Assembly: GCF_010731715.1 (NCBI RefSeq)
Contig: NZ_AP022587.1
Span: forward strand, 4,092,001 to 4,156,000
Direction: 5' to 3'
DNA length: 64,000 nucleotides
DNA from: Mycobacterium stomatepiae
GTDB lineage: Bacteria; Actinomycetota; Actinomycetes; Mycobacteriales; Mycobacteriaceae
Shown here: piece by piece, positions 54,660 to 64,000 of the stretch
Layout: every line of letters starts with the position of its first letter
Numbering within the stretch: the first letter of the stretch is position 1
Program-made: the position numbers and the translations under genes
The notes under the pieces: generated by a model
What the model saw: only the letters and a program-made list of their open reading frames with translations
The model's database searches: none
Told to the model about the DNA's origin: nothing

Positions 54660-55565
54660 ATGGGTAGCGTGCGTGGTCTGTCGACGCTTTTGCGGGTGCT
54701 TTGCGTTGCCGCACTGACACTCGGTTTCGGTGGTGTGGCGGCAGGGATCGCGGGCAAGGCCCGGGCTGCGGGTTACGAGACGCTGATGGTGCCGTCGGGC
54801 GCCATGGGCCGAGATATCCCGGTCGCCTTCCTCGGGGGTGGTCCGCATGCGGTGTATCTGTTGGACGCCTTCAACGCCGCCCCCGACGTCAGCAACTGGG
54901 TGACCGCGGGCAACGCGATGGGCACGCTGGCCGGCAAGGGGATCTCCGTGGTGGCCCCCGCCGGTGGCGCCTGGAGCATGTACACCAACTGGGAGCAGGA
55001 CGGCAGCAAGCAGTGGGACACCTTCTTGTCTGCCGAGTTGCCCGACTGGCTGGCCGCCAACAAGGGCCTGGCCCCGGGCGGGCACGCCGCCGTCGGGGCG
55101 TCGCAGGGTGGCTATGCCGCGATGGCGTTGGCCGCCTTCCACCCCGACCGCTTCGGCTTCGCCGGCTCGCTGTCGGGATTCCTGTACCCGTCGAACACCA
55201 CCACCAACGGCGCGATCCTGGCCGGACTGCAGCAGTTCGGCGGCGTGGACGGCAACGGGATGTGGGGCGCGCCGCAGCTGGGCCGGTGGAAGTGGCACGA
55301 CCCGTACGTGCACGCGTCGCTGCTGGCGCAGAACAACACCCGGGTATGGGTGTGGAGCCCGACCAACATGGGCGGCGACGCGGCCGCGATGATCGGCCAG
55401 GCCGGTGAGGCGATGGGCAACAGCCGCATGTTCTACCAGCAATACCGCAGCGACGGCGGCCACAACGGCCACTTCGACTTTCCCGGCGGCGGCGACAACG
55501 GCTGGGGCTCGTGGGCCGGGCAGCTGGGCGCCATGTCGGGTGACATCGTGGGAGCCATCCGCTAA
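54660..55565 (+). CDS. fbpD: MPT51/FbpD, antigen 85-like non-catalytic secreted protein
   Basis: 301 residues from ATG 54660, with GGAGG 6 nt upstream; a GTG two codons earlier is in frame. A signal peptide (LLRVLCVAALTLGFGGVAAGIAGKARA) is followed by a mature start AGYETLMVPSGAMGRDIPVAFLG, the MPT51 form. The alpha/beta-hydrolase layout parallels Ag85, but the nucleophile region is VGASQGGYAAMALA and the catalytic Glu/His region is altered (GGHNGHFDFPGG). The M. tuberculosis protein is not a mycolyltransferase and binds fibronectin and ligands instead. It lies after fbpA. Confidence 0.94.
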   Translation: MGSVRGLSTLLRVLCVAALTLGFGGVAAGIAGKARAAGYETLMVPSGAMGRDIPVAFLGGGPHAVYLLDAFNAAPDVSNWVTAGNAMGTLAGKGISVVAPAGGAWSMYTNWEQDGSKQWDTFLSAELPDWLAANKGLAPGGHAAVGASQGGYAAMALAAFHPDRFGFAGSLSGFLYPSNTTTNGAILAGLQQFGGVDGNGMWGAPQLGRWKWHDPYVHASLLAQNNTRVWVWSPTNMGGDAAAMIGQAGEAMGNSRMFYQQYRSDGGHNGHFDFPGGGDNGWGSWAGQLGAMSGDIVGAIR

Positions 55566-55694
55566 CCACACGGACCCGCTCGCAGGACGGACGGCGCCGC
55601 GCGCCGAGCCGGTACCGTGTACTGAGCAGCAGAGGGCGCGATGGCCGCTTGCCTGTGAGGAGCTGCGACCTACCGACTCTGCCAGCAGGAGAAC

Positions 55695-56705
55695 ATGACC
55701 ACCAACGCCCAGCGCAAGCGTCGCCGAATCCTGGCCTGGGTCGCCGCGTTGTCCATGGCCGGCGTCGTGTTGTTGGTCATCGTGGCCGTGGTGACGATGC
55801 TGCGCAGCACCGAAGCGCCGCCCAGCGCAGTCCCGCCCGGCGTCTTGCCGCCGTCCTCGACGACGACGCATCCGCACAAGCCACGGCCGGCTTCCCAGGA
55901 CGCTTCTTGCCCCGACGTCGAATTGCTGGTGATTCCCGGGACGTGGGAGTCCTCCCCGCAAGACGATCCACTGAACCCGATGCAGTTCCCTAATGCGTTG
56001 CTGCACAACATGACCGGGGCGATCGGCCAGCAGTTCCCGGCCTCGCGGGTGCAGACGTACACCGTGCCTTACACCGCTCAATTCAACAATCCGCTGGGCG
56101 GCGTCAAGCAGATGTCCTATAACGACAGCCGGGCCGAAGGCACCCGTGCGGCGGTCCAGGCGCTGACCGACATGAACAACAAGTGCCCGCTGACCAGCTA
56201 TGTGCTGGCGGGTTTCTCGCAGGGCGCCGTGATCGCCGGCGACATCGCCAGCGACATCGGCAACGGCCGCGGACCCGTCGACGACGATCTGGTCTTGGGT
56301 GTGACGCTGATCGCCGACGGGCGCCGCCAGCAGGGTGTGGGCAACGACATCGGCCCCAACCCACCCGGCGAGGGCGCCGAGGTGACCCTGCACGAGGTGC
56401 CGATGTTGTCCGGGCTCGGCTTGACGATGACCGGCGCACGGCCCGGCGGCTTCGGGGACCTCAACACCAAGACCAACGAGATCTGCGCGGCGGGCGATCT
56501 GATCTGTGCCGCACCGAACGAGGCATTTAGCGTCGCGAACCTGCCGAATACACTCAACACGCTGGCCGGCGGCGCGGGCCAGCCGGTTCACGCCATGTAC
56601 GCCACCCCCCAGTTCTGGAATCTGGATGGCGCCCCGGCCACGGATTGGACGCTGAACTGGGCGCGTAATCTCGTTGAAAACGCGCCCCACCCCAAGCACG
56701 GGTGA
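55695..56705 (+). CDS. Cutinase-like phospholipase/thioesterase (Rv3802c homologue)
   Basis: 336 residues, ATG 55695, one N-terminal membrane anchor ([25 protein letters not shown]) then a Pro/Thr-rich linker and a periplasmic cutinase-fold domain. The nucleophile elbow GFSQG places the catalytic Ser at residue 175, the same as in M. tuberculosis. Catalytic Asp in [12 protein letters not shown] and His in GQPVHAMY follow, with Cys pairs ([29 protein letters not shown]) for disulfides. In M. tuberculosis it has phospholipase A and thioesterase activity and is essential, being inhibited by tetrahydrolipstatin. It sits in the mycolate cluster upstream of fadD32. Confidence 0.93.
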   Translation: MTTNAQRKRRRILAWVAALSMAGVVLLVIVAVVTMLRSTEAPPSAVPPGVLPPSSTTTHPHKPRPASQDASCPDVELLVIPGTWESSPQDDPLNPMQFPNALLHNMTGAIGQQFPASRVQTYTVPYTAQFNNPLGGVKQMSYNDSRAEGTRAAVQALTDMNNKCPLTSYVLAGFSQGAVIAGDIASDIGNGRGPVDDDLVLGVTLIADGRRQQGVGNDIGPNPPGEGAEVTLHEVPMLSGLGLTMTGARPGGFGDLNTKTNEICAAGDLICAAPNEAFSVANLPNTLNTLAGGAGQPVHAMYATPQFWNLDGAPATDWTLNWARNLVENAPHPKHG

Positions 56706-57020
56706 CTGTGCGGACGGCCGCGGAACAACGCAGGTGGGCGCGCGCAGAGCTGGGTGACGGGACACAACGCTCAGGTAGGCGGTACCGGGGGCAATCGGCG
56801 GTACCTTGAGATTTGGTCTGCCGCGCGCCGCCGCCTAACATTAAGAGAAAACTAAGAGCGATAAGTGTCTGGCGGTTTCCGGCCGGGTCGAAACCCGGAC
56901 GGAGCGGCGCGATTTTGCGCCGTGCACGAGGCCGGCCCGCGCAGAGGACGTCGTCGGCAACGCCGACACTAAGGACCGCCGGAGTAGCTGACCGGCGAGT
57001 GTGTAACAGGAGAGGGCGGC
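56706..57020. other. Gene-free region upstream of fadD32
   Basis: 315 nt between the Rv3802c homologue and fadD32. It should carry the promoter of the fadD32-pks13(-accD4) operon. The stretch 56833-56868 is AT-rich (taacattaagagaaaactaag), the best place for a promoter core, but I cannot assign -35/-10 boxes with confidence. No other feature seen. Confidence 0.4.
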
Positions 57021-58919
57021 ATGGCCTACCACAACCCGTTCATCGTGAACGGACGAATCAAGTTCCCGGACAACACGAACTTGGTCAAGCACGTTGAGAA
57101 GTGGGCGAAGGTGCGCGGCGACAGGCTGGCCTACCGCTTCGTGGACTACTCCACCGAACGCGACGGTGTCTATCGCGACATCGTGTGGCGCGACTTCAGC
57201 GCGCGCAACCGCGCCGTCGGCGCCCGTCTGCAGCAGGTCACCGAGCCCGGCGACCGGATCGCGATCCTGTGCCCGCAGAACCTGAACTACCTCATCGCCT
57301 TCTTCGGGGCGCTGTACGCGGGCCGGATCGCGGTGCCGCTGTTCGACCCCAGCGAGCCGGGTCACGTCGGCCGCCTGCACGCCGTGCTTGACGACTGCAC
57401 CCCCTCGACGATCCTGACCACGACCGAGGCCGCCGAAGGCGTCCGCAAGTTCATCCGGGCCCGGGCGGCCAAGGAACGTCCCCGCGTCATCGCCGTCGAC
57501 GCGGTGCCCGACGAGGTCGCCGCCACCTGGGTGGAGCCGGACGCAGACGAGAACACGCTGGCCTATCTGCAGTACACCTCGGGGTCCACCCGAACCCCGA
57601 CCGGCGTCCAGATCACCCACCTGAACCTGCCGACCAACGTGCTGCAGGTGCTCAACGGGCTGGAAGGCAAGGACGGCGACCGCGGCCTGTCCTGGCTGCC
57701 CTTCTTCCACGACATGGGTCTGATCACCGCGCTGCTGTCCCCGGTGCTGGGCCACCACTTCACGTTCATGACCCCGGCCGCGTTCGTGCGCCGGCCCGGC
57801 CGCTGGATCCGGGAGATGGCGCGCAAGCCCGAGGACGGCCCGGACTGCGAGGTCTTCACGGTGGCGCCGAACTTCGCCTTCGAGCACGCCGCCGTGCGCG
57901 GTGTTCCCAAAGACGGTGAGCCGCCGCTGGACCTGAGCAACGTCAAGGGCATCCTCAACGGCAGCGAGCCGGTGTCCCCGGCGTCGATGCGTAAGTTCTA
58001 CGAGGCGTTCGAGCCCTACGGTCTGCGTAAGACCGCGATCAAGCCGTCCTATGGTCTGGCCGAGGCGACGTTGTTCGTCTCGACCACACCGATGGACGAG
58101 GCGCCCACCGTCATCCACGTCGACCGCGAAGAGTTGAACAACCAGCGCTTCGTCGAGGTGGCTGCGGACTCGCCGAATGCCGTCGCGCAGGTATCGGCCG
58201 GCGTCATCGGCGTCGACGAGTGGGCCGTCATCGTCGATCCCGAGACCGCCAGCGAGCTGCCGGACGGACAGATCGGCGAGATCTGGTTGCACGGCAAGAA
58301 CCTGGGCACCGGCTACTGGGGCAAGGAAGCGGAGACCACCGAGGTGTTCCGCAACATCCTCAAGTCGCGGATCAGCGAGTCGCACGCCGAGGGCGCCGCC
58401 GACGACGGGCTGTGGGTGCGCACCGGCGACTTCGGCACCTACTTCAACGGCAACCTCTACATAGCGGGCCGGATCAAGGACCTGGTCATCATCGACGGCC
58501 GCAATCACTACCCGCAGGACCTCGAGTATTCGGCGCAGGAGGCCAGCAAGGCGTTGCGCACCGGATACGTCGCGGCCTTCTCGGTCCCGGCCAACCAGCT
58601 GCCGCAGGCGGTGTTCGACAACCCGCACACCGGGCTCACGTTCGACCCCGAGGACACCTCCGAGCAGCTGGTGATCGTCGCCGAGCGGGCCGCCGGTACG
58701 CACAAGCTCGACTATCAACCGATCGCCGACGACATTCGCGCGGCCATCGCCGTGCGTCACGGGGTCACCGTGCGTGACTTGCTGCTGGTGCAGTCGGGGT
58801 CGATCCCCCGCACCTCCAGCGGCAAGATCGGGCACCGTGCCTGCCGCGCCGCCTACCTCGACGGCAGTCTGCGCAGCGGCATCGGGTCCCCAGGCGCTTT
58901 TGCCAATGCCACAGACTGA
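57021..58919 (+). CDS. fadD32: Long-chain fatty-acyl-AMP ligase FadD32
   Basis: Activates meromycolic acid as acyl-adenylate and loads it on the N-terminal carrier domain of Pks13. 632 residues, ATG 57021 after GGAGAGGG. ANL-superfamily motifs: P-loop-like [16 protein letters not shown] (about residue 180), the FAAL-typical insertion region, [31 protein letters not shown], and the hinge D-F/G motif [25 protein letters not shown] with the catalytic Asp/Arg. The C-terminal Lys in SSGKIGH is present. FAAL proteins make acyl-AMP rather than acyl-CoA. The stop is 11 nt before pks13. Confidence 0.97.
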   Translation: MAYHNPFIVNGRIKFPDNTNLVKHVEKWAKVRGDRLAYRFVDYSTERDGVYRDIVWRDFSARNRAVGARLQQVTEPGDRIAILCPQNLNYLIAFFGALYAGRIAVPLFDPSEPGHVGRLHAVLDDCTPSTILTTTEAAEGVRKFIRARAAKERPRVIAVDAVPDEVAATWVEPDADENTLAYLQYTSGSTRTPTGVQITHLNLPTNVLQVLNGLEGKDGDRGLSWLPFFHDMGLITALLSPVLGHHFTFMTPAAFVRRPGRWIREMARKPEDGPDCEVFTVAPNFAFEHAAVRGVPKDGEPPLDLSNVKGILNGSEPVSPASMRKFYEAFEPYGLRKTAIKPSYGLAEATLFVSTTPMDEAPTVIHVDREELNNQRFVEVAADSPNAVAQVSAGVIGVDEWAVIVDPETASELPDGQIGEIWLHGKNLGTGYWGKEAETTEVFRNILKSRISESHAEGAADDGLWVRTGDFGTYFNGNLYIAGRIKDLVIIDGRNHYPQDLEYSAQEASKALRTGYVAAFSVPANQLPQAVFDNPHTGLTFDPEDTSEQLVIVAERAAGTHKLDYQPIADDIRAAIAVRHGVTVRDLLLVQSGSIPRTSSGKIGHRACRAAYLDGSLRSGIGSPGAFANATD

Positions 58920-58930
58920 GACCAGGAACC

Positions 58931-61900
58931 ATGGCTGACACAGAATCTGACCTGCCGGAAAACGCTGAAAACACTCTCGACAGCGCCGGCGAAGTTGCGC
59001 CTGGTGGGACCACGCCCGCCAAGAAGACCGACCTGACGGTCCCCGAGATGCGGCAATGGCTGCGCAACTGGGTGGGCCGGGCCGTCGGGCAATCGCCCGA
59101 CGCGATCGACGAGTCGATTCCGATGGTGGAGCTGGGCCTGTCCTCGCGTGACGCGGTGGCGATGGCCGCCGACATCGAGGACCTGACCGGGGTCACGCTG
59201 TCGGTCGCGGTGGCGTTCCAGCATCCGACCATCGAATCGCTGGCGACTCGCACCATCGAGGGCGAACCCGAACTCCCCGACGACGGCCTCGACGGCGCCG
59301 ACTGGACGCGCCCCGGCCCGGCCGAGCGCGTCGACATCGCGATCGTCGGGTTGTCCACTCGGCTGCCTGGCGACATGAACAGCCCGGACGAAACCTGGCA
59401 GGCACTGATGGAGGGTCGCGACGCCATCACCGACCTGCCCGAAGGTCGTTGGTCGGAGTTCCTCGAAGAACCCCGGCTTGCCGAGCGCATCGCAAATGCC
59501 CGCACCAAGGGCGGCTACCTGAAGGACATCAAGGGCTTCGACTCCGAGTTCTTCGCGGTCGCCAAGACCGAGGCCGACAACATCGACCCGCAGCAGCGGA
59601 TGGCGCTGGAAATGACGTGGGAGGCGCTCGAGCACGCCCGCATCCCGGCGTCCAGCCTGCGCGGCGAGGCGGTCGGCGTCTACGTGGGCTTCACCAACGC
59701 CGACTACGGCTTCCTGGCCATCTCGGACCCGACCCTGGCGCACCCCTATGCGATCACCGGGAACTCGCACGCGATCATTGCCAACCGGGTGTCGTACTTC
59801 TACGACTTTCGCGGCCCCTCAGTCGCCGTCGACACCGCCTGCTCGAGTTCGTTGGTGGCGACGCATCAAGCGGTGCAGGCGTTGCGCAACGGCGAGTGCG
59901 ATGTCGCGGTGGCCGGTGGTGTCAACGCGCTGATCACTCCCGCGGTGACGCTCGGTTTCGACGAGATCGGCGCGGTGCTGGCACCCGACGGCCGGATCAA
60001 GTCCTTCTCGGCCGACGCCGACGGCTACACCCGCTCCGAGGGCGCCGGCATGGTGGTGCTCAAGCGGGTGGACGACGCCCGCCGCGACGGTGACCAGATC
60101 CTGGCCGTCATCGCCGGTAGCGCCATCAACCACGACGGCCGGTCCAACGGCCTGATCGCGCCCAACCAGGATGCGCAGGCCGAGGTGCTGCGCCGGGCGT
60201 ACAAGGACGCCGGAATCGACCCGCGCAACGTCGACTACATCGAGGCGCACGGCACCGGCACCATCCTCGGTGACCCGATCGAGGCCGAGGCGCTGGGTCG
60301 GGTGGTCGGCCGGGGCCGACCGGCCGATCGGCCGGCGCTGCTGGGCGCGATCAAGACCAACATCGGTCACTTGGAGTCGGCGGCCGGCATCGCCAGCATG
60401 GCCAAGGTGGTGCTGGCGCTGCAGTACAACAAGCTGCCGCCGTCGATCAACTTCGCCGGGCCCAGCCCATACATCGATTTCGACGCTATGCGTCTGAAAT
60501 TCGTTGACACCGCGACGGATTGGCCGCGCTACGGCGGCTACGCGGTGGCCGGGGTGTCGAGTTTCGGCTTCGGCGGGGCCAACGCGCACCTGGTGCTGCG
60601 CGAGGTGTTGCCGCGTGACTACTACGAGCGCCCAACCGCGCCCGAGCTAACCCCGCCCGCCCAGGGCGATCAGGCCGAGGCGCCCACGGGTGACGCCCAC
60701 TCGCTGCGGTTCGACGATTTCGGCAACATCATCACCGACGAGTTCGTGTTCGACGACGCCGAGCCCGACCTGCCGGGGCTGACCGAAGAGGCGCTGGCTC
60801 TCAAAGAGGCGGCGTTGGAAGAGCTCGCCGCGCAGCAGGAGGCCGAGCCCACCAAACCTCTGATCCCGCTTGCGGTCTCGGCGTTCCTGACCTCACGTAA
60901 GAAGGCCGCGGCCGCCGAACTGGCGGACTGGATGGAAAGCCCTGAGGGGCAGGCGTCGTCGCTGGAGTCGATCGGGCGGTCGCTGTCGCGGCGCAACCAC
61001 GGCCGTTCCCGCGCGGTGGTGCTGGCCCACGACCACGAGGAGGCCGTCAAGGGCTTGCGCGCGGTCGCCGAGGGCAAGCAGCGCCCAGGTGTGTTCAGCG
61101 TCGACGGGCCGGTGACCAACGGCCCGGTGTGGGTGCTCGCCGGGTTCGGCGCGCAGCACCGCAAGATGGGCAAGAACCTGTACCTGCGGGACGCGGTCTT
61201 CGCCGAGTGGATCGAGAAGGTCGACGCCCTGGTGCAAGACGAGCTGGGCTACTCGGTGCTCGAGCTGATCCTCGACGATTCGCAGGACTACGGCATCGAG
61301 ACCACTCAGGTCACCATCTTCGCGATCCAGATAGCGCTGGGCGAGCTGCTCAAGCATCACGGCGCCAAGCCCGCCGCGGTGGTCGGGCAGTCGCTGGGTG
61401 AGGCCGCGTCGGCCTACTTCGCCGGCGGCCTGTCGTTGCGCGACGCCACCCGGGCGATCTGCTCGCGCTCGCACCTGATGGGCGAGGGCGAGTCGATGCT
61501 GTTCGGCGAGTTCATCCGGCTGATGGCGCTGGTGGAGTACTCCGCCGACGAGATCAAGACGGTGTTCTCCGACTTCCCCGACCTGGAGGTGTGCGTCTAC
61601 GCCGCACCGACCCAGACCGTCATCGGTGGCCCGCCCGAGCAGGTGGACGCGATCATCGCCCGGGCGGAATCCGAGGGCAAGTTCGCGCGCAAGTTCCAGA
61701 CCAAGGGTGCCAGCCACACCTCGCAGATGGACCCGCTGCTTGGCGAGCTGGCCGCGGAGCTGCAGGGCATCAAGCCGATGAGCCCGACGGCCGGGATCTA
61801 CTCGACGGTGCACGAGGGCAGCTACGTCAAGCCCGGCGCCGACCCGATCCACGACGTCGAGTACTGGAAGAAGGGGCTGCGCCACAGCGTCTACTTCACC

Positions 61901-64000
61901 CACGGCATCCGCAACGCCGTCGACAGCGGGCACACCACGTTCCTGGAGCTGGCGCCCAACCCGGTGGCACTGATGCAGGTGGGGCTGACCACGGCGTCGG
62001 CCGGCCTGCATGACGCGCAGCTGATCCCGACGCTGGCCCGCAAGCAGGACGAGGTCGAGTCGATCGTCTCGACGCTGGCGCAGCTCTACGTCTACGGACA
62101 CGACCTGGACATCCGGACCATGTTCAGCCGCGCCCACGGGCCCCAGGACTACGCCCACATTCCGCCGACCCGGTTCAAGCGCAAAGAGCACTGGCTCGAT
62201 GCGCACTTCTCCGGCGACAGCTCAATCCTGATGCCCGGCAACCATGTTGCGCTGCCGGACGGCCGGCACGTGTGGGAATACGCGCCGCGGGAGAAGACCG
62301 ACCTCGCGGCGTTGGTGCAGTCCGCCGCGGCAACGGTATTGCCGGACGCGCAGCTGTCGGCCTCGGAGCAGCGGGCGGTACCCGGCCTGGGTGCCCGGTT
62401 GGTGACGACGATGACGCGGCACCCTGGTGGGGCGTCGGTTCAGGTGCACGCCCGCATCGACGAGTCGTTCACGCTGGTCTACGACGCGCTGCTGACCCGA
62501 GGTGGTTCCGCTTCGGTGCTGCCGGCCGCGGTCGGCGCCGGCACGGCGATCTCGGGGACGGCCGTCGTCGACACCGGCGCCGCCCCTGTCGGGGAGACCC
62601 TCGAAGAAGACGGTGCCGAAACCCTCGGCGACAGTCTGACCACTCGCTACATGCCGGCCGGCTTCACCAAGTGGTCACCGGAGTCGGGCGAGACGATCGC
62701 CGAGCGACTCGGCGCGATCGTCGCGGCGGCCATGGGTTATGACGTCGAGGACCTGCCGTGGGAGGTGCCGCTGATCGAGCTGGGCCTCGACTCGCTGATG
62801 GCGGTGCGGATCAAGAACCGCGTCGAGTACGACTTCGACCTGCCGCCAATCCAATTGACGGCGGTACGCGACGCGAACCTCTACAACGTCGAGAAGCTGA
62901 TCGAGTACGCGATCGAGCACCGCGACGAGGTCGAGCAGCTGCACGAAGTCCAGAAGACCCAGACGGCCGACGAGATCGCCCGGGCGCAGGCCGAAATACT
63001 CAGTGGCGCAACGCCCGAATCCGTGATCGCCGAGGCCGAGACGCCGGCCCCGCCGCCGTCGGAGGCACCGCTTCCGCCGCCGCCGACGGATCCGTCCGGT
63101 CCGACCGGCAATGGCTCGGGCAACGGCGTCGCGCCGAATCTGGCCGGGGCGGCCGAGGCGCTGAACTCCGAGGCCGTCGCCAAGGCACTCAACTCCGACG
63201 TGCCGCCGCGGGATGCCGCCGAGCGGGTCACCTTCGCGACCTGGGCGATTGTCACGGGTAAGTCCCCGGGCGGCATTTTCAACCCGCTGCCCAAGCTGGA
63301 CGACGCCAGCGCCGCCAAGATGGCCGAGCGGCTTTCCGAGCGCGCCGAGGGTCCGATCACCGCCGAGGACGTGCTGACCTCGGAGAACATCGAGGCGCTG
63401 GCCGAGAAGGTCCGCCAGTACCTCGAAGCCGGCGTGGTTGACGGGTTCGTCCGCACGCTGCGGGCCCGTCCCGAGGGCTCCGACAAGGCGCCGGTGTTCG
63501 TCTTCCATCCGGCCGGCGGCTCGACCGTGGTGTACGAACCGCTGCTCAGCCAGCTGCCCGCGGACACTCCGATGTACGGCCTGGAGCGCGTCGAGGGCAC
63601 GATCGAAGAGCGTGCGGCGCAATACGTTCCGAAGCTGATCGAGATGCAGGGCGACGGGCCCTACATCCTTGCCGGGTGGTCGCTGGGCGGGGTGCTGGCC
63701 TACGCCTGCGCGATCGGGCTCAAGAAGATGGGCAAGGACGTCGCCTGGGTGGGCCTGATCGACGCGGTGCGCGCCGGTGAAGAGGTCCCGCAGACCAAGG
63801 AAGAGGTCCGCAAGCGCTGGGACCGTTACGCCCGCTTCGCCGAGAAGACCTTCCAGGTCACCATTCCGGCGATCCCGTACGAGCAGCTCGAGGAGCTCGA
63901 CGACGAGGGCCAGATCCGGTTCGTGTTGGAGGCCGTCAGCCAGAGCGGCGTGCAGATCCCGGCCGGGATCATCGAGCACCAGCGCACGTCGTACCTGGAC
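58931..64000 (+). CDS. pks13: Polyketide synthase Pks13, 3' end cut by window edge
   Basis: Condenses the activated meromycolic chain with a C24-26 carboxyacyl chain to form mycolic acid precursors. ATG 58931 opens 1690 codons to the window edge; the family is about 1733-1750, so some 50 residues are missing. Domains in order: N-terminal ACP (ELGLSSRDA, phosphopantetheine Ser about 72), ketosynthase (DTACSSSLV, Cys about 304; HGTGT; NIGHLESAAG), acyltransferase (VVGQSLGEAASAYF, about 800), C-terminal ACP (IELGLDSLMAV), then a Pro-rich linker and thioesterase (ILAGWSLGGVLAYA). The catalytic His of the thioesterase lies beyond the edge. It has 11-nt spacing from fadD32. Confidence 0.97.
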   Translation, partial: MADTESDLPENAENTLDSAGEVAPGGTTPAKKTDLTVPEMRQWLRNWVGRAVGQSPDAIDESIPMVELGLSSRDAVAMAADIEDLTGVTLSVAVAFQHPTIESLATRTIEGEPELPDDGLDGADWTRPGPAERVDIAIVGLSTRLPGDMNSPDETWQALMEGRDAITDLPEGRWSEFLEEPRLAERIANARTKGGYLKDIKGFDSEFFAVAKTEADNIDPQQRMALEMTWEALEHARIPASSLRGEAVGVYVGFTNADYGFLAISDPTLAHPYAITGNSHAIIANRVSYFYDFRGPSVAVDTACSSSLVATHQAVQALRNGECDVAVAGGVNALITPAVTLGFDEIGAVLAPDGRIKSFSADADGYTRSEGAGMVVLKRVDDARRDGDQILAVIAGSAINHDGRSNGLIAPNQDAQAEVLRRAYKDAGIDPRNVDYIEAHGTGTILGDPIEAEALGRVVGRGRPADRPALLGAIKTNIGHLESAAGIASMAKVVLALQYNKLPPSINFAGPSPYIDFDAMRLKFVDTATDWPRYGGYAVAGVSSFGFGGANAHLVLREVLPRDYYERPTAPELTPPAQGDQAEAPTGDAHSLRFDDFGNIITDEFVFDDAEPDLPGLTEEALALKEAALEELAAQQEAEPTKPLIPLAVSAFLTSRKKAAAAELADWMESPEGQASSLESIGRSLSRRNHGRSRAVVLAHDHEEAVKGLRAVAEGKQRPGVFSVDGPVTNGPVWVLAGFGAQHRKMGKNLYLRDAVFAEWIEKVDALVQDELGYSVLELILDDSQDYGIETTQVTIFAIQIALGELLKHHGAKPAAVVGQSLGEAASAYFAGGLSLRDATRAICSRSHLMGEGESMLFGEFIRLMALVEYSADEIKTVFSDFPDLEVCVYAAPTQTVIGGPPEQVDAIIARAESEGKFARKFQTKGASHTSQMDPLLGELAAELQGIKPMSPTAGIYSTVHEGSYVKPGADPIHDVEYWKKGLRHSVYFTHGIRNAVDSGHTTFLELAPNPVALMQVGLTTASAGLHDAQLIPTLARKQDEVESIVSTLAQLYVYGHDLDIRTMFSRAHGPQDYAHIPPTRFKRKEHWLDAHFSGDSSILMPGNHVALPDGRHVWEYAPREKTDLAALVQSAAATVLPDAQLSASEQRAVPGLGARLVTTMTRHPGGASVQVHARIDESFTLVYDALLTRGGSASVLPAAVGAGTAISGTAVVDTGAAPVGETLEEDGAETLGDSLTTRYMPAGFTKWSPESGETIAERLGAIVAAAMGYDVEDLPWEVPLIELGLDSLMAVRIKNRVEYDFDLPPIQLTAVRDANLYNVEKLIEYAIEHRDEVEQLHEVQKTQTADEIARAQAEILSGATPESVIAEAETPAPPPSEAPLPPPPTDPSGPTGNGSGNGVAPNLAGAAEALNSEAVAKALNSDVPPRDAAERVTFATWAIVTGKSPGGIFNPLPKLDDASAAKMAERLSERAEGPITAEDVLTSENIEALAEKVRQYLEAGVVDGFVRTLRARPEGSDKAPVFVFHPAGGSTVVYEPLLSQLPADTPMYGLERVEGTIEERAAQYVPKLIEMQGDGPYILAGWSLGGVLAYACAIGLKKMGKDVAWVGLIDAVRAGEEVPQTKEEVRKRWDRYARFAEKTFQVTIPAIPYEQLEELDDEGQIRFVLEAVSQSGVQIPAGIIEHQRTSYLD

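Noticed and set aside
54513..56765. 750-codon minus-strand frame antisense to fbpD and the Rv3802c homologue
   Set aside because: Both genes on the plus strand have clear family motifs; the antisense translation is low complexity with no domain.
56841..58835. 664-codon minus-strand frame antisense to fadD32
   Set aside because: Shadow of the codon bias of fadD32; no ribosome site or recognisable motif.

Overview
This is a high-GC actinobacterial chromosome segment from a mycobacterium. Most of its genes follow, in inverted orientation, the Mycobacterium tuberculosis H37Rv order from gltB (Rv3859c) to pks13 (Rv3800c). The mycobacterial markers are ethA/ethR, espR, hns, erp, glf, glfT2, aftB, the antigen 85 genes, fadD32 and pks13. 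The sulfolipid-1 block found in M. tuberculosis between the Rv3829c and Rv3819 homologues is absent. Extra genes also occur (MFS pump, F420/LLM oxidoreductase, DinB3-type polymerase, CopC/YcnI pair, polyamine cassette). Both point to a non-tuberculous species that I cannot name from the window. Protein identities were assigned by reading motifs and from memory of the families; no search was run.

Layout. 1-5.5 kb: glutamate synthase gltB (5' end cut by the window) and gltD. 5.6-10.2 kb: accessory block with a small ORF, a DHA2-type pump, an LLM oxidoreductase, a small membrane gene interrupted by an in-frame TAG, a HhH/PHP phosphoesterase and a DUF1275 membrane protein. 10.4-13.8 kb: dinB3, ethR, a conserved-looking EthR operator and ethA. 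13.8-17.1 kb: rraA, hns, copC, ycnI, an Rv3850 homologue and espR. 17.6-20 kb: a decayed GDT1/UPF0016 transporter gene, an Rv3847 homologue, sodA and a 51-codon membrane peptide. 20.5-30.4 kb: DUF4328 protein, glpQ1, bfrB, an LCP protein, an Rv3839 homologue with an IdeR box, pheA, phosphoglycerate mutase, a Cys-rich small protein, a metallopeptidase, a septum-formation-family protein and serS. 30.4-39.1 kb: DUF2834 protein, TetR regulator and CrtI-like oxidoreductase with shared operator half-sites, then a Rieske/beta-lactamase-fold protein, an APH-like kinase, three tandem PlsC acyltransferases and a HAD phosphatase.

39.3-43.5 kb holds the most unusual content. A DUF1190-like membrane protein, a glutathionylspermidine-synthase-like ATP-grasp enzyme (interrupted here by one in-frame TAG) and a DUF350 membrane protein lie in one operon. 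A convergent gene encodes an ornithine-decarboxylase-like domain fused to an aminopropyltransferase. I read this as a polyamine synthesis and conjugation system at the membrane.

43.5-64 kb is the cell-envelope core: PGRP-type amidase, Erp, the galactan/arabinan genes (glf, glfT2, Rv3807c homologue, ubiA, aftB) and the mycolate genes (fbpA, fbpD, Rv3802c homologue, fadD32, pks13). pks13 runs off the right edge. Together these make and attach the galactan, arabinan and mycolic acid layers.

Gene decay is visible in three places (TAG at 8253, TAG at 40426, frameshift plus deletions at 17.6-18.1 kb), so part of the accessory content may be non-functional in this strain or affected by sequence error.
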